Shown: in pieces, positions 35,269 to 44,995 of the stretch
Layout: each line of letters opens with the position of its first letter
How positions within the stretch are numbered: the stretch's first letter is position 1
Origin: Gammaproteobacteria bacterium
GTDB lineage: Bacteria; Pseudomonadota; Gammaproteobacteria; Pseudomonadales; Azotimanducaceae
Reading direction: 5' to 3'
Assembly (NCBI GenBank): GCA_026705345.1
Contig: JAPPAV010000008.1
Coordinates: 1-54,769 of the forward strand
DNA length: 54,769 nucleotides
Position numbers and translations under genes: made by a program
The notes under the pieces: generated by a model
What the model was told of the DNA's origin: nothing
Database searches by the model: none
What the model saw: only the letters and a program-made list of their open reading frames with translations

Positions 35269-36183
35269 ATGTCCCTCCAACCGGAGAGAGTCTCCTTCGG
35301 CCGCCACGAGTCGTTTCCGCTTCGCTTCGGCTGGATCGCCAAAGGTCTCGAAGCCGTTCGCAGCGACCCGACAGTCTTCGTCCGGGAAGACGCGACCGTG
35401 CGCCTCGGTGTTGGCAAGAACATGGTCACGGCTATCCGTCATTGGTTGCAGGCCGCCCGCCTTATACGGCCTTCCGCTCGCGGGGAGTACGTGGAGACCG
35501 AAATCGGCCGGATCGCATTCGGTGAGGACGGGGATCCATACCTTGAGGACGACGCGACGATTTGGCTTGTCCACTGGCTGCTCGCCGCCAACCCGTCCGT
35601 CGCCACGACCATCTACTGGTTCTTCAATCACTTCCACAAGCCCGCCTTCGCCAGCGACGAGGTGGCTGCCGCGCTCGCTACCTTTGGCGACCGCGAAGTG
35701 TCAGCTCGGATCTCGCGGGCAACACTCCAGCGCGATGTCGCGATGCTCCTGCGCATGTACACCCGCACTCCGGCGGGTACGCGCTTGACTCTCGAGGACG
35801 CCCTTGACTCCCCCTTGTCGCTACTCGATCTCGTCGACCGCGTTGATGCACACCATCACCGGTCTCCGCTCGCCGAGCGCCCAGACCTGCCGCTACCGAC
35901 CTTCGCGTTCGCTGTAGCCGAACTGTTCCGCAACCGAGACGCGCCGCACGTCGGAGTGACCGACCTGATGTACAGCGACACGATCCACTGCGCCCCTGGG
36001 GCCGTGTTCCGCATGACCGAGGAAGGACTCGTTCGCAAGCTTGAGGAACTGTGCAATGCGGCACCGAACGCATACCGCCTCGACAGGACTGCTGGCGTGG
36101 ACCAGCTCTACAGCCAAGGACGCTCCAATCCACTAGCCGTTCTCGCAGATAGTTACGTCGGGAACGGGAGGGCCGCAGCATGA
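35269..36183 (+). CDS. sspB: DUF4007 protein, SspB-like nickase of phosphorothioation
   Basis: This 304-aa protein has the DUF4007 opening: FGRHESFPLRFGWIAKGLEA, then DPTVFVREDATVRLGVGKNM. The core continues with WLVHWLLAANPSVATTIYWF. SspB is the DNA-nicking component of the SspABCD single-strand phosphorothioation system; it nicks one strand so that sulphur can be built into the backbone. The start is uncertain: ATG 35269 puts HESF about 12 residues in, usual for the family, but TTG 35203 has a better GAAGGAA. It is the first gene of an eight-gene plus-strand operon and overlaps sspC in ATGA. Confidence 0.82.
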   Translation: MSLQPERVSFGRHESFPLRFGWIAKGLEAVRSDPTVFVREDATVRLGVGKNMVTAIRHWLQAARLIRPSARGEYVETEIGRIAFGEDGDPYLEDDATIWLVHWLLAANPSVATTIYWFFNHFHKPAFASDEVAAALATFGDREVSARISRATLQRDVAMLLRMYTRTPAGTRLTLEDALDSPLSLLDLVDRVDAHHHRSPLAERPDLPLPTFAFAVAELFRNRDAPHVGVTDLMYSDTIHCAPGAVFRMTEEGLVRKLEELCNAAPNAYRLDRTAGVDQLYSQGRSNPLAVLADSYVGNGRAAA

Positions 36184-39100
36184 CACTCGCGGACCGGATC
36201 ACTGTCAACGCACGCTATACCCGTTCCATCAACGTCGAGCGCGACCGGGGCTCACACACTATCGTCCAAGCCTACCTACCGAGTGCCGCAGGCGCAGAAC
36301 TGCTCCACAGCATTGCCGACACGTTCGGCAACCCGGACACCCCGCGCGCTTGGAGTCTCGTGGGTCCCTATGGCTCCGGCAAGTCCTCGTTCGCTCTGTT
36401 CCTCCACGAACTCCTAGGTACAGGTAGGTCCAGAACCGCGGCCCGAAACGTCCTTGCTCGCGAGAACGGCGACCTCGCGCGACGGTTCGCCCGACAGCGG
36501 CCTTGGTGCCGAGTCGTGTTGTCGGGCAGCGACGAGTCTTTGGCGGAACGGCTTATTGCGGCATTGGACGACGCGGCAACGGGTTATTGGGCAGGAAGGC
36601 AGGGGCGCAGGCCCGCCGTCCTTCATCGGATCCGCCAAGCAAGGGCGAAGGGCCGAATTCCCGACAGCCACCTGCTCGGCCTCGTAGACGACTTGCAGTC
36701 AGCCCTAGAGCAGGCAGGAGCGGGCGGCTTGTTGCTGCTCGTGGACGAGTTGGGCAAGTTCCTCGAATACGAGGGCCGACATGGCGGGTCGGGGATCTTC
36801 CTTCTCCAACAGCTCGCGGAACATGCGTTCCGCGGCCGCCGCGCCAACCTCGTCGTCGTAGTGCTCCTGCACCAAGCGCTGGACCTCTATGCCCGTGGTC
36901 TCGCCGAGAAACTGCGGAACGACTGGACCAAAATACAGGGACGCTTTCAGAGCGTCTCCTTCATTGAGCCGCCGGAACAGACCCTGCGAATCCTGGCTAC
37001 CGCATTCTCAAACACGCTTACCGCCACGCAGTCCAAGGAAGTGCGCCGCCGGACCGCACGGCTCGCGAAATCCCTCAACGCGGCTGGAGCACTCCCCGCA
37101 GCTCTGGATGTGGACGCAGCCGCCGCCCTCTTCGCAGCCTGCTATCCCGTCCATCCTGTGACGCTCCTACTGCTGCCCGATCTCTGCCAGCGCTTCGCGC
37201 AGAACGAGCGGACCTTGTTCAGCTACCTCGGAAGCCGCGAACCGCATGGCTTCCGTGACGTTCTCGCGTCGCTCCGCAAGCCAGGCGATTGGCTCCACCC
37301 TGCCTCGGTGTACGACTACTTCGTACGTAACCAACCTGTGGTGCTTTCGGATCCACTCACGTACCGGCGCTGGACTGAAGTGATCACCGCAGTGGAACGC
37401 GCCGACCGGCTTGACACACCCGCGAACCAACGCCATGCCAGCGGCTCCCCGTCATCGCTTGCCAAGGCAGTCGGCCTCCTCAACCTAGTTTCGCGTGCTG
37501 GCGGGTTGAAGGCCTCGGAATCCGTGCTCCAACTGCTCTTCCCGCGTGGCCCGTCCTTCCAGGTCGCCCTGGACCGACTGCTGGAGGGCTCGGTAGTCCA
37601 GTACCGAGGATTCAGCGGCGAATATCGCGTCTGGCAGGGCACCGATTTCGACGTCGAAGAACGGACCGCGGCGGAGGCGCAGAAACTCGGCCCATTCAAT
37701 CTTGCGGAGATCCTGCACGGGCGCCTCGAAAGCCGTGCCATCGTGGCGCGGCGCCACTCTGCCGAGACTGGCACACTTCGCTATTTCGACGTCACTTTCG
37801 CGGACCCCGAGTCGCGCCGCATCGCCAGTGGCGAAGCCCTGACCGCACCACGCATCGTGTTTTTCTTGGCAGAGCGCGGTGACCACGAAACCGACTTCCA
37901 TGCAATGCGTCGCCGTACGGTCGCGTCCGGCGAAGTTTGGGCGCTTCACCGCGAGGGCGCCGCGGTTAGAGCCGCGGTCGTCGACGTCCTCGCCCTCGAG
38001 GCGGTCCGCCGAGACGCCCAAGAGCTAGCCTCGGACCCCGTTGCCTCGCGGGAAGTCCGCGAGCGCCTCGACGCTGCCCGTTCCGCAGAACGTGCGGTGG
38101 TGCGACGGCTCATCGGCGATCCGGCCAGTTGCGAGTGGTACAGCAACGACTGCCTCCTCCACGTCGTCGATCGTCGCGGCCTGCAGCGCGTGTTGTCGGA
38201 TGTCATGGACCACGTCTACAACAAGACCCCCGTGATCCGCAACGAACTCGTTAACCGCAACCGCTTGTCATCGCAGGCCGCAGCCGCGCGGAACAAGCTA
38301 TTCAAGTGCATGCTCGAACAGGAGCTCTATCCAGACCTCGGAATAGAGAAGTATCCGCCGGAGCGGGCGATCTACCGCTCGTTGCTGCTAGCAGGGCGGC
38401 TGCATGTCGAAACCCCGGAGGGATGGGCGTTCGTCGCACCGGGAGATGACGATCCTCTAAGGCTCCGTTCGGTTTGGTCTCGCATCGACGAACTCTTGGC
38501 CGCGTCCGAAGCAGAGCCGATTCCGTTCAGCAAGTTGGCCGACGCTCTGGCCGAGCCACCAGTGGGCCTGCGGCGCGGTGTGTTTCCTGTGCTCTTTCTG
38601 CACTACTATCTCCTGCATCGGTACGAGATCGCGTTCTACGACGAGGGCATCTACTCACCGACGCTGACCACCGGCCACCTGGACCGGCTGATGCGGAGGC
38701 CCGACCTGTTCGCTTTCCAGCGGTTTCGCATCGAGGGCGTCCGGGCGGACCTGTTTGCCGAATACGGTCGCGCCCTGTTCGATCGTGAGGTGGACAGCGC
38801 GGACCCGCTGCCGCTAGCCCGCGCACTCGTTCAGTTCGTCGGCGGGCTGGATGACTACACGCGCAAGACGCGCGCGCTTTCTCCTCAGACACTTCGCGTT
38901 CGAGAGGCGCTGTTCTTCTCGAAGTCGCCGCAAAGGCTCCTCTTCGAGGCGCTGCCACAGGCCTGCGGGTACAACCTTGACAGTGACCTGTCCGGATTTG
39001 CGGCGAAACTGCAAGGCGCACTACGCGAACTCAAGCACGCCCAGTCCGAACTGGTCGATGCCTTACGCAGAGCCTTCGCCGATGCCTTCAGTCTCGATCT

Positions 39101-39656
39101 GGACGTGTCGCTGCGCGACCTAAGGGAGATCCTCCGCGGTCGCTCACAGGGCCTCGACCGCTACACGATCGACGCCGAGGGCCTCCGGAGCTTCGTACGC
39201 CGGCTCGCCGACCCGGGGCCGACCGACGACGACAGGTGGTTCGCCGGCATCCTGTTGTTCCTGGGACGAAAGCCGACCGCGAAGTGGACCGACCAAGACC
39301 GCGCAACCGGCGAGTACCGCCTAGCGCAGTTCGCGGCCCGAATGCTCGACCTTGAGAAGCTAAGGCTTCACTTCGACACTGCGGCCCGGCGTGACACCCC
39401 GCAGGAGACCGTTCTCGTAAGAGTCGTGAGCGAAGCCCACGGAGAGATCGAGCAGGTCGTCCTGCTCAACGAGGACAAAGACAGGGCGGTCAAGGCTCCC
39501 CTTGGGAAATTTCTGCGGATGCTCGCTGAGGTCGGCGATAGCGATCTGCAACTCGCCCTCATCACCCGCTTGACGGGCAAATTCCTCGCCGACTACCACG
39601 AGGCACGTCTGTCCAGAAAAAGGAGCCACGAGCATGAACTCCGACAAGTCCAGTAG
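36180..39656 (+). CDS. sspC: large P-loop ATPase, SspC-like
   Basis: This 1158-aa protein has a Walker A, GPYGSGKS (residues 62-69), and a Walker B, LLLLVDELGKFLEY (from about residue 184). The remaining 900 residues are largely helical and charged and contain no other motif I can name. Its place between DUF4007 and PAPS-reductase-like genes is that of SspC, the ATPase required for phosphorothioation with SspB and SspD. The large size fits a motor or scaffold ATPase. Its last 23 bases overlap the sspD start. Confidence 0.8.
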   Translation: MTLADRITVNARYTRSINVERDRGSHTIVQAYLPSAAGAELLHSIADTFGNPDTPRAWSLVGPYGSGKSSFALFLHELLGTGRSRTAARNVLARENGDLARRFARQRPWCRVVLSGSDESLAERLIAALDDAATGYWAGRQGRRPAVLHRIRQARAKGRIPDSHLLGLVDDLQSALEQAGAGGLLLLVDELGKFLEYEGRHGGSGIFLLQQLAEHAFRGRRANLVVVVLLHQALDLYARGLAEKLRNDWTKIQGRFQSVSFIEPPEQTLRILATAFSNTLTATQSKEVRRRTARLAKSLNAAGALPAALDVDAAAALFAACYPVHPVTLLLLPDLCQRFAQNERTLFSYLGSREPHGFRDVLASLRKPGDWLHPASVYDYFVRNQPVVLSDPLTYRRWTEVITAVERADRLDTPANQRHASGSPSSLAKAVGLLNLVSRAGGLKASESVLQLLFPRGPSFQVALDRLLEGSVVQYRGFSGEYRVWQGTDFDVEERTAAEAQKLGPFNLAEILHGRLESRAIVARRHSAETGTLRYFDVTFADPESRRIASGEALTAPRIVFFLAERGDHETDFHAMRRRTVASGEVWALHREGAAVRAAVVDVLALEAVRRDAQELASDPVASREVRERLDAARSAERAVVRRLIGDPASCEWYSNDCLLHVVDRRGLQRVLSDVMDHVYNKTPVIRNELVNRNRLSSQAAAARNKLFKCMLEQELYPDLGIEKYPPERAIYRSLLLAGRLHVETPEGWAFVAPGDDDPLRLRSVWSRIDELLAASEAEPIPFSKLADALAEPPVGLRRGVFPVLFLHYYLLHRYEIAFYDEGIYSPTLTTGHLDRLMRRPDLFAFQRFRIEGVRADLFAEYGRALFDREVDSADPLPLARALVQFVGGLDDYTRKTRALSPQTLRVREALFFSKSPQRLLFEALPQACGYNLDSDLSGFAAKLQGALRELKHAQSELVDALRRAFADAFSLDLDVSLRDLREILRGRSQGLDRYTIDAEGLRSFVRRLADPGPTDDDRWFAGILLFLGRKPTAKWTDQDRATGEYRLAQFAARMLDLEKLRLHFDTAARRDTPQETVLVRVVSEAHGEIEQVVLLNEDKDRAVKAPLGKFLRMLAEVGDSDLQLALITRLTGKFLADYHEARLSRKRSHEHELRQVQ

Positions 39657-40449
39657 CGCGGCACATCCAGTGACAGTTAGGGAGACGCGCCACATTCTCG
39701 GCCTTTCAGGTGGCAAGGACAGCGCCGCACTCGCCATCTACCTAAAGCAGCAGGACCGCGCGAAGCGCATCGAGTACTTCTTCTGCGACACGGGGGCCGA
39801 GTTGCCGGAAGTCTACGAGTACTTAGACCGACTTGAGGACTACCTCGACAAGCCGATTGTCCGGCTGAGCAGCGGGCGCGACTTCGACCATCATCTAAAG
39901 CGGTTCAACAACTTCCTCCCGGCTCCGCACGCTCGGTGGTGCACTCGGGTAATGAAGTTGGAACCGCTCGAAGCCTACGTCGGCGACGACCCATGCGTGA
40001 GTTACATTGGCATCCGCGCCGATGAACAGCGGGGTGGCTACATCAGCCACAAGCCGAACATCAAAGCCGCGTACCCGTTCGTCGAGGACGGCATCGTTCG
40101 GGCGGACGTGTTCCGGATCCTAGAGGACACGGTGGGGGTTCCTGAGTACTACAGGTGGCGCAGCCGGTCCGGCTGCTACTTCTGCTTCTTCCAGCGTCGC
40201 GACGAATGGCTCGGCCTGGCCGACAACCATGAAGAGCTCTTCGAACGTGCGAAGCAGTACGAGAAGATCGATCCGCAGACGGGCAAGCGGTTCACTTGGG
40301 TTCAAGGGGCGACGCTCGACGAGGTTCTCGCGCAGCGGGACCAGATCGAACGGACCGCAGCAGCGAACAGGAAGAACGACGGAGTGGCCACCTGGCAGAA
40401 TGCCATGCTCGACGACGACGAGCGGACCTGCTTGATCTGCACGCTGTAG
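39634..40449 (+). CDS. sspD: PAPS-reductase-like ATP pyrophosphatase, SspD/DndC type
   Basis: This 271-aa protein has the PP-loop SGGKDS (residues 25-30), FCDTGAELPEVYEYLDRL, and WCTRVMKLEPLEAYVG typical of the phosphoadenosine phosphosulfate reductase family. Cysteines in ARWCTRV, GCYFCFFQRRDEW and RTCLICTL could bind an iron-sulfur cluster, as in DndC. It should activate the DNA phosphate and accept sulphur from a cysteine desulfurase. No desulfurase (SspA) is encoded nearby, so a housekeeping IscS-type enzyme would have to serve. AGGAG precedes the start. Confidence 0.87.
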   Translation: MNSDKSSSAAHPVTVRETRHILGLSGGKDSAALAIYLKQQDRAKRIEYFFCDTGAELPEVYEYLDRLEDYLDKPIVRLSSGRDFDHHLKRFNNFLPAPHARWCTRVMKLEPLEAYVGDDPCVSYIGIRADEQRGGYISHKPNIKAAYPFVEDGIVRADVFRILEDTVGVPEYYRWRSRSGCYFCFFQRRDEWLGLADNHEELFERAKQYEKIDPQTGKRFTWVQGATLDEVLAQRDQIERTAAANRKNDGVATWQNAMLDDDERTCLICTL

Positions 40450-40479
40450 ACCCAGAACGACAAGGATTCCCGACCCCCT

Positions 40480-42654
40480 ATGCCCGTACAGGAGTCGCGG
40501 CGAAATGCACCGCCGCAAACGTTGAAGGACGCGCTTTCCCCGGCTGACTCCCTATACGTGCTTCCGAAGGATCCGCTGTTCTCGCACGTTCTGGTTCCAG
40601 CGCTCGGCTCTTCGACGTCCGTCGACATAATGATGGGCTATTTCGCAAGCAGTTCGTTCGCTGCGGTCGCGCCGGGGCTTGCGACGTTTCTCCGGAATGC
40701 GCGCGCACCGCTGCGAGTCGTCGTTAGCCCCTTCCTTACCGACACCGACTTCGATGCCGTCACGCAGGACGAGTCGTATCTTGCGGACCTCGCAAGGCAA
40801 CTCCTAGTAGACGAAACGCCGACCGAACAGGATCTCGCACGCCATACCCTAGAGTGTTTCGCCTGGCTGCTCGTCCAAGGCAGGCTGGTTCTTAAAATAG
40901 CGGTCATGCGCCACGCCTTGTTCCATCCCAAGGTGTGGCTCTTCCGGGACGCGGACAGCTCTGCAGCGCTCCACGGGTCCACGAACCTGACCAAGTCGGG
41001 CTTGGTGCTCAACCGCGAGCAGCTGACACTGTCGCGCGACTGGACCGGCGAGGAGTCCACCTACGCGATCATACGGCTCCGTACGGAGTTCGACGACCTT
41101 TGGGCTGGCGGCGACGACGACTGTTGCGTCTTGGATCTACCTGAAGCCGTCGCAAGGAATGTCGTGGAAACCTACAAGACCGACACGATGCCCGACGAGG
41201 CCCGTCTCCAAACCTTGTGGAACAGAGCACACAAGCTGCCCGAGCCGGTTGCCCGGGAAGAGTTCTCCCGGCCTGCGGCGATGTCCATTCCGTCGCACCT
41301 AAACTACGAATCGGGAGACTTCGCGCACCAAGGCGAAGCCGTGCGCGCTTGGGAAGCCGCCGGACGGCGCGGAATACTTGAAATGGCCACAGGATCCGGC
41401 AAGACAATCACAGCCATGATCTGTGCTGCACGACTGCAAGACCAGCGGAATGGCTTAATTGTTGTCGTTTCCGCCCCTTACAGACCCTTGATTGAGCAAT
41501 GGTGCGATGAGATCCGCCAGTTCGGGGTGGATCCCGTCAACCTCACGGCCGTCGGTGGTCCCCGCGCCCGGGCTAGAGAGATCGCGCAGGCCGGTCGGCG
41601 CATGCGTACCGGCTTGTCTCGGGCAGAGGTCCTCGTGCTAAGCAACGACACCCTCTGCACCGATGACTTCAACCAGCGTATGGGTGCTCTTTCCGCCGAA
41701 AAGCTCCTGGTCGCCGATGAATGCCACAACCTCGGTGCAGACTCCTTCGCTACCAACCCGCCCGAGTATTTCGACTACCGCATGGGCCTCTCAGCAACGC
41801 CGGAACGCCAGTACGACGACGCGGGCACTCAGGCCTTGCGCGCGTATTTCGGAGACACATGCTTCACGTTCACGCTTGAGCAGGCAATCGGCAACTGCCT
41901 GACAGAGTACGACTACCACGTCCATTTCGTCGAACTGTCCCCATCCGAGATGGAGGAGTGGAACGATCTCACACGGCAGATTGGAACACAGGCGTGGCGC
42001 CTAGAGGCGAAGGCGGACAGCCCTTATCTGGACAACCTGCTTCGTCGACGCCGACTGGTCCTCGAAACCGCGAGCAGCAAGATCGATGCCCTCGCGTCGC
42101 TAATCGACGCACAGAACCCCAGAGACCTGCGTCACGCCCTTATCTACGCCACCGACAAAGATCCCGAGCAACTAGAAGCCGTCAACGGTCTTCTGTCGGC
42201 CCGCCGTCTCCTTTTCCACCAGTTGACGCAGGACGAGACTGCCAGCCGACCTCGAACGAACCGCATCCTCTCCTCGTTCCAAGAGGGCGTAATCCAGATT
42301 CTCACCGCCAAACGCGTTCTCGACGAGGGCGTCAACATTCCGCAGATCAGGCTCGCCTACCTGTTGGCCAGTACCACTGTGCGTAGGCAATGGGTGCAGC
42401 GACGTGGCCGTCTGCTCCGTACGTGCAGCGTGATCGGCAAAACCCATGCGGACATTCACGATCTCGTTGTCCTACCGCCACTGGCGACCGTCTCGGATCA
42501 GCCGCTTGATCGCGACGCGCGCCGCCTAGTACGCTCTGAACTTGATCGTGTTTGGGAATTCGCGCGGTTGAGCAGGAACGGTCCGGCACCCGACGGCCCC
42601 TACCGCGCCGTCGAACATCTCCAAAAACTGGCCAACGACATGGAGCCCGGGTGA
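40480..42654 (+). CDS. PLD-like nuclease fused to superfamily 2 helicase
   Basis: This 724-aa protein has an N-terminal phospholipase-D-like half with FHPKVWLFRDADSSAALHGS then TNLTKSG (H-x-K plus downstream residues), and a helicase half: EMATGSGKTITA (motif I), VADECHNLGAD (motif II, DECH), GLSATPERQ (motif III) and WVQRRGRLLR (motif VI). It would track on and cut DNA. It occupies the place of the first gene of the SspFGH restriction module. I do not assign a letter because I am unsure of the exact SspF/G/H order. Its stop overlaps the next start by one base. Confidence 0.83.
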   Translation: MPVQESRRNAPPQTLKDALSPADSLYVLPKDPLFSHVLVPALGSSTSVDIMMGYFASSSFAAVAPGLATFLRNARAPLRVVVSPFLTDTDFDAVTQDESYLADLARQLLVDETPTEQDLARHTLECFAWLLVQGRLVLKIAVMRHALFHPKVWLFRDADSSAALHGSTNLTKSGLVLNREQLTLSRDWTGEESTYAIIRLRTEFDDLWAGGDDDCCVLDLPEAVARNVVETYKTDTMPDEARLQTLWNRAHKLPEPVAREEFSRPAAMSIPSHLNYESGDFAHQGEAVRAWEAAGRRGILEMATGSGKTITAMICAARLQDQRNGLIVVVSAPYRPLIEQWCDEIRQFGVDPVNLTAVGGPRARAREIAQAGRRMRTGLSRAEVLVLSNDTLCTDDFNQRMGALSAEKLLVADECHNLGADSFATNPPEYFDYRMGLSATPERQYDDAGTQALRAYFGDTCFTFTLEQAIGNCLTEYDYHVHFVELSPSEMEEWNDLTRQIGTQAWRLEAKADSPYLDNLLRRRRLVLETASSKIDALASLIDAQNPRDLRHALIYATDKDPEQLEAVNGLLSARRLLFHQLTQDETASRPRTNRILSSFQEGVIQILTAKRVLDEGVNIPQIRLAYLLASTTVRRQWVQRRGRLLRTCSVIGKTHADIHDLVVLPPLATVSDQPLDRDARRLVRSELDRVWEFARLSRNGPAPDGPYRAVEHLQKLANDMEPG

Positions 42655-42881
42655 TGGCCTACAACGACCGCAAGATTCTCGGCGTCCTCCTCGGCGAACT
42701 CGCCGCCGTTCCCGACCGGTACGAAGACTACCGCGAAGACATGACGCACCTTGTCACAGAAGTGCTCAATCTTGAGCAGAAGCATGCGATTGGGCGTATC
42801 GACATAGTCAAGCGGATTGGAGATCAAGTGAACACTGTAGGCATGTCCCTATACAAGTCCCGGCGGGAAGACGGGCCGTGA
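42654..42881 (+). CDS. 75-aa DNA-modification-system-associated small protein
   Basis: This helical, charged protein (MAYNDRKILGVLLGELAAVP, then MTHLVTEVLNLEQKHAIGRI) is translated from an ATG overlapping the helicase stop (TGATG), and its own stop overlaps the GTG of the DndD-like gene (GTGA). Tight coupling on both sides argues for a subunit made in fixed ratio to its neighbours. No motif is visible. It may correspond to the small component of the SspFGH module. Confidence 0.72.
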   Translation: MAYNDRKILGVLLGELAAVPDRYEDYREDMTHLVTEVLNLEQKHAIGRIDIVKRIGDQVNTVGMSLYKSRREDGP

Positions 42882-44995
42882 AGCTCCTGCGAGCCCATAT
42901 CGAGAACTTCCGGCTGCTACGCGATCTAACCATCGAGTTCGCCACCGATCGTACCCGCAACGTCACGGTGATTCGCGCCGCGAACGAGAGCGGCAAGACC
43001 ACATTGCTAACGGCCTTGCAGTGGGGTCTGTTCGGCGACTCGGCGCTGCCGAATCTCGGCGCGGACTATCGTCTGAGTCCCCTCGACATCACCGGCGACT
43101 CGTCGGTCACCGTGCCCATATCTGTCGAAATTGACTACGAGGTCCCAACCCGGGCGGGCCAAGTCCAGCAGTACCGAATCATACGTTCGGCACTTGAGAC
43201 TCCCCGTACAGGTGGCACTTGGGAGCGTCACCGGGCGAAAGTTCGCCTAATCAACTTCACGCCTGCCGGTACAACGCCGCTCGACAATCCCGAAGCCCAC
43301 ATCCGACCGCATCTTCCCAACGACTTGCGGGAGGTCTTCTTTACCGACGGCGACCGTGCCTTGAGTTTCATCGAGGGCAGCCGAGCAGACCAGATGAAGC
43401 GCGTCGCGGGCGCTATCCAGTCGCTGCTGGGGTTTGAAACGGTGGAGAACGCCCGCGAGCATGCACAGCAGGTCGGTTCGGCGCTAAACCGACGCGTGCG
43501 CAAGGATCTCGGTAGCCGCGACGAACTGCAGAAGATCGCGGACAAGCTGGCATCCTTGGAACAGCGGCTTCCGCTCCTCGAAGCCGACATCAGGGACTCA
43601 AAAGAAGCCCTAGACCGGCTCGAGGAACTCGAACACCAAGCGGACAAGACGCTCACCGAAGCTCTACGCCAGGGCAACAAGGACGAGCTCATTCGGGGGC
43701 TTGCAGATACCAAACGCAAACGCGAGGTAGCCCAGCGGGAGGCCGCACAAGCCGCCCGCGACCACGCCAACCTCTTTAGGAGCGAACTTCTCGCGAAGCA
43801 TCTACTCGCCACCCCGTTCGACAAGGCGAGGGCGCTCCTCGAGACGCTTCACAACCAGCGGCAGATCCCGAGCCAGACGATACCCGTGCTCGAGGATCGC
43901 CTAGACTTCGCTTCGTGCATTTGCGGAGAGAGTCTCGACGACGCCAGTCCCGAGGGACGGCGTCGACGTGGACACATCGCTGGACTGATCGAGGAAAGCC
44001 GCGCGGCCGACGAGAACCGCGAAAAGCTGACCGCCCTGTATTACGGTTCGCAGGATCTCCTCAAGCCACCGCTCGAACGTATTTGGAAGGACGAATACGC
44101 CGATGTGTTCCAGCGCCGGGTCGCTGCCAACAAGCGCACAAAGGACTACGGCGAACAGGAGGCAGAAATCGACGCTCAGATCGCCCGGCTGCCCGACATC
44201 GACATCCGGCAACTGCGGGCGGCACGCGACCGCTACCGTTCGCAGGCCAAGGAGGAACAGGCCAGACATTTCCGGGCCACGAACAACCGCGACACCGTCC
44301 GCGAAGAGATGGCCGACGCCGAATCTCAACGCGAAAAGCAGCTGTCCCGCGACCAACAGGGTATGAAGCTCGCCGCCGAACTGCAGGTCGCCAAGGATCT
44401 CCAACACATCCTAGCAAAGACCCTCGACACCATGCGCACGCGCGAACTCGAGCAGGTCAGCGAACGCATGAACGCGCTATTTCTCGACATGATCGGCGCT
44501 GATGCAGCGGAAAAGGCAATCATCCGTCGTGCGGCCATCACCCCCGATTTCCGCATCGTAGTTTCGGGTCCGTACGACCAGCCCTTGGATCCCTCCCAGG
44601 ACCTTAACGGTGCCTCGCGACGCGCACTCACGATCGCATTCATTCTCGCGTTGGCCCAGGTAAGCGAGGTTGAAGCCCCCAACGTCATCGACACGCCGCT
44701 CGGCATGATGAGTGGCTACGTCAAACAAGCCGTCTTGCAGCTGGCTTCGCAACATAGTGGGCAGCTCGTTCTGATGTTGACCCATTCGGAGATAAGCGAG
44801 TGCGAAGACATACTCGATCGCCGAGCCGGACGGATCTACACGCTCACCAATCCCGCCCACTACCCCAACATCCTAGTCAACGATCCGGGCACCGCCGACT
44901 CAAGACTGCTAGTTTGCGACTGCAACCACCGTCGGCACTGCTCTGTTTGCGAGCGGCGGGAATCCCCCGAACGATTGGACGGGGAGGCGGCATAG
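42878..44995 (+). CDS. DndD-like SMC-type ATPase
   Basis: This 705-aa protein starts at GTG. It has a Walker A (ANESGKTT, residues 35-42), FFTDGDRALSFIEG, long coiled coils on both sides of a Cys-rich turn FASCICGESLDD (zinc-hook-like), and the C-terminal Walker B and ABC region NVIDTPLGMMSGYVK with LMLTHSEISECED. Resemblance to DndD and SMC/Rad50 ATPases is clear. The C-terminal tail is unusual: VCDCNHRRHCSVCERR, a compact Cys/His cluster that could bind zinc. Its place suggests a component of the restriction arm rather than modification. Confidence 0.85.
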   Translation: MKLLRAHIENFRLLRDLTIEFATDRTRNVTVIRAANESGKTTLLTALQWGLFGDSALPNLGADYRLSPLDITGDSSVTVPISVEIDYEVPTRAGQVQQYRIIRSALETPRTGGTWERHRAKVRLINFTPAGTTPLDNPEAHIRPHLPNDLREVFFTDGDRALSFIEGSRADQMKRVAGAIQSLLGFETVENAREHAQQVGSALNRRVRKDLGSRDELQKIADKLASLEQRLPLLEADIRDSKEALDRLEELEHQADKTLTEALRQGNKDELIRGLADTKRKREVAQREAAQAARDHANLFRSELLAKHLLATPFDKARALLETLHNQRQIPSQTIPVLEDRLDFASCICGESLDDASPEGRRRRGHIAGLIEESRAADENREKLTALYYGSQDLLKPPLERIWKDEYADVFQRRVAANKRTKDYGEQEAEIDAQIARLPDIDIRQLRAARDRYRSQAKEEQARHFRATNNRDTVREEMADAESQREKQLSRDQQGMKLAAELQVAKDLQHILAKTLDTMRTRELEQVSERMNALFLDMIGADAAEKAIIRRAAITPDFRIVVSGPYDQPLDPSQDLNGASRRALTIAFILALAQVSEVEAPNVIDTPLGMMSGYVKQAVLQLASQHSGQLVLMLTHSEISECEDILDRRAGRIYTLTNPAHYPNILVNDPGTADSRLLVCDCNHRRHCSVCERRESPERLDGEAA

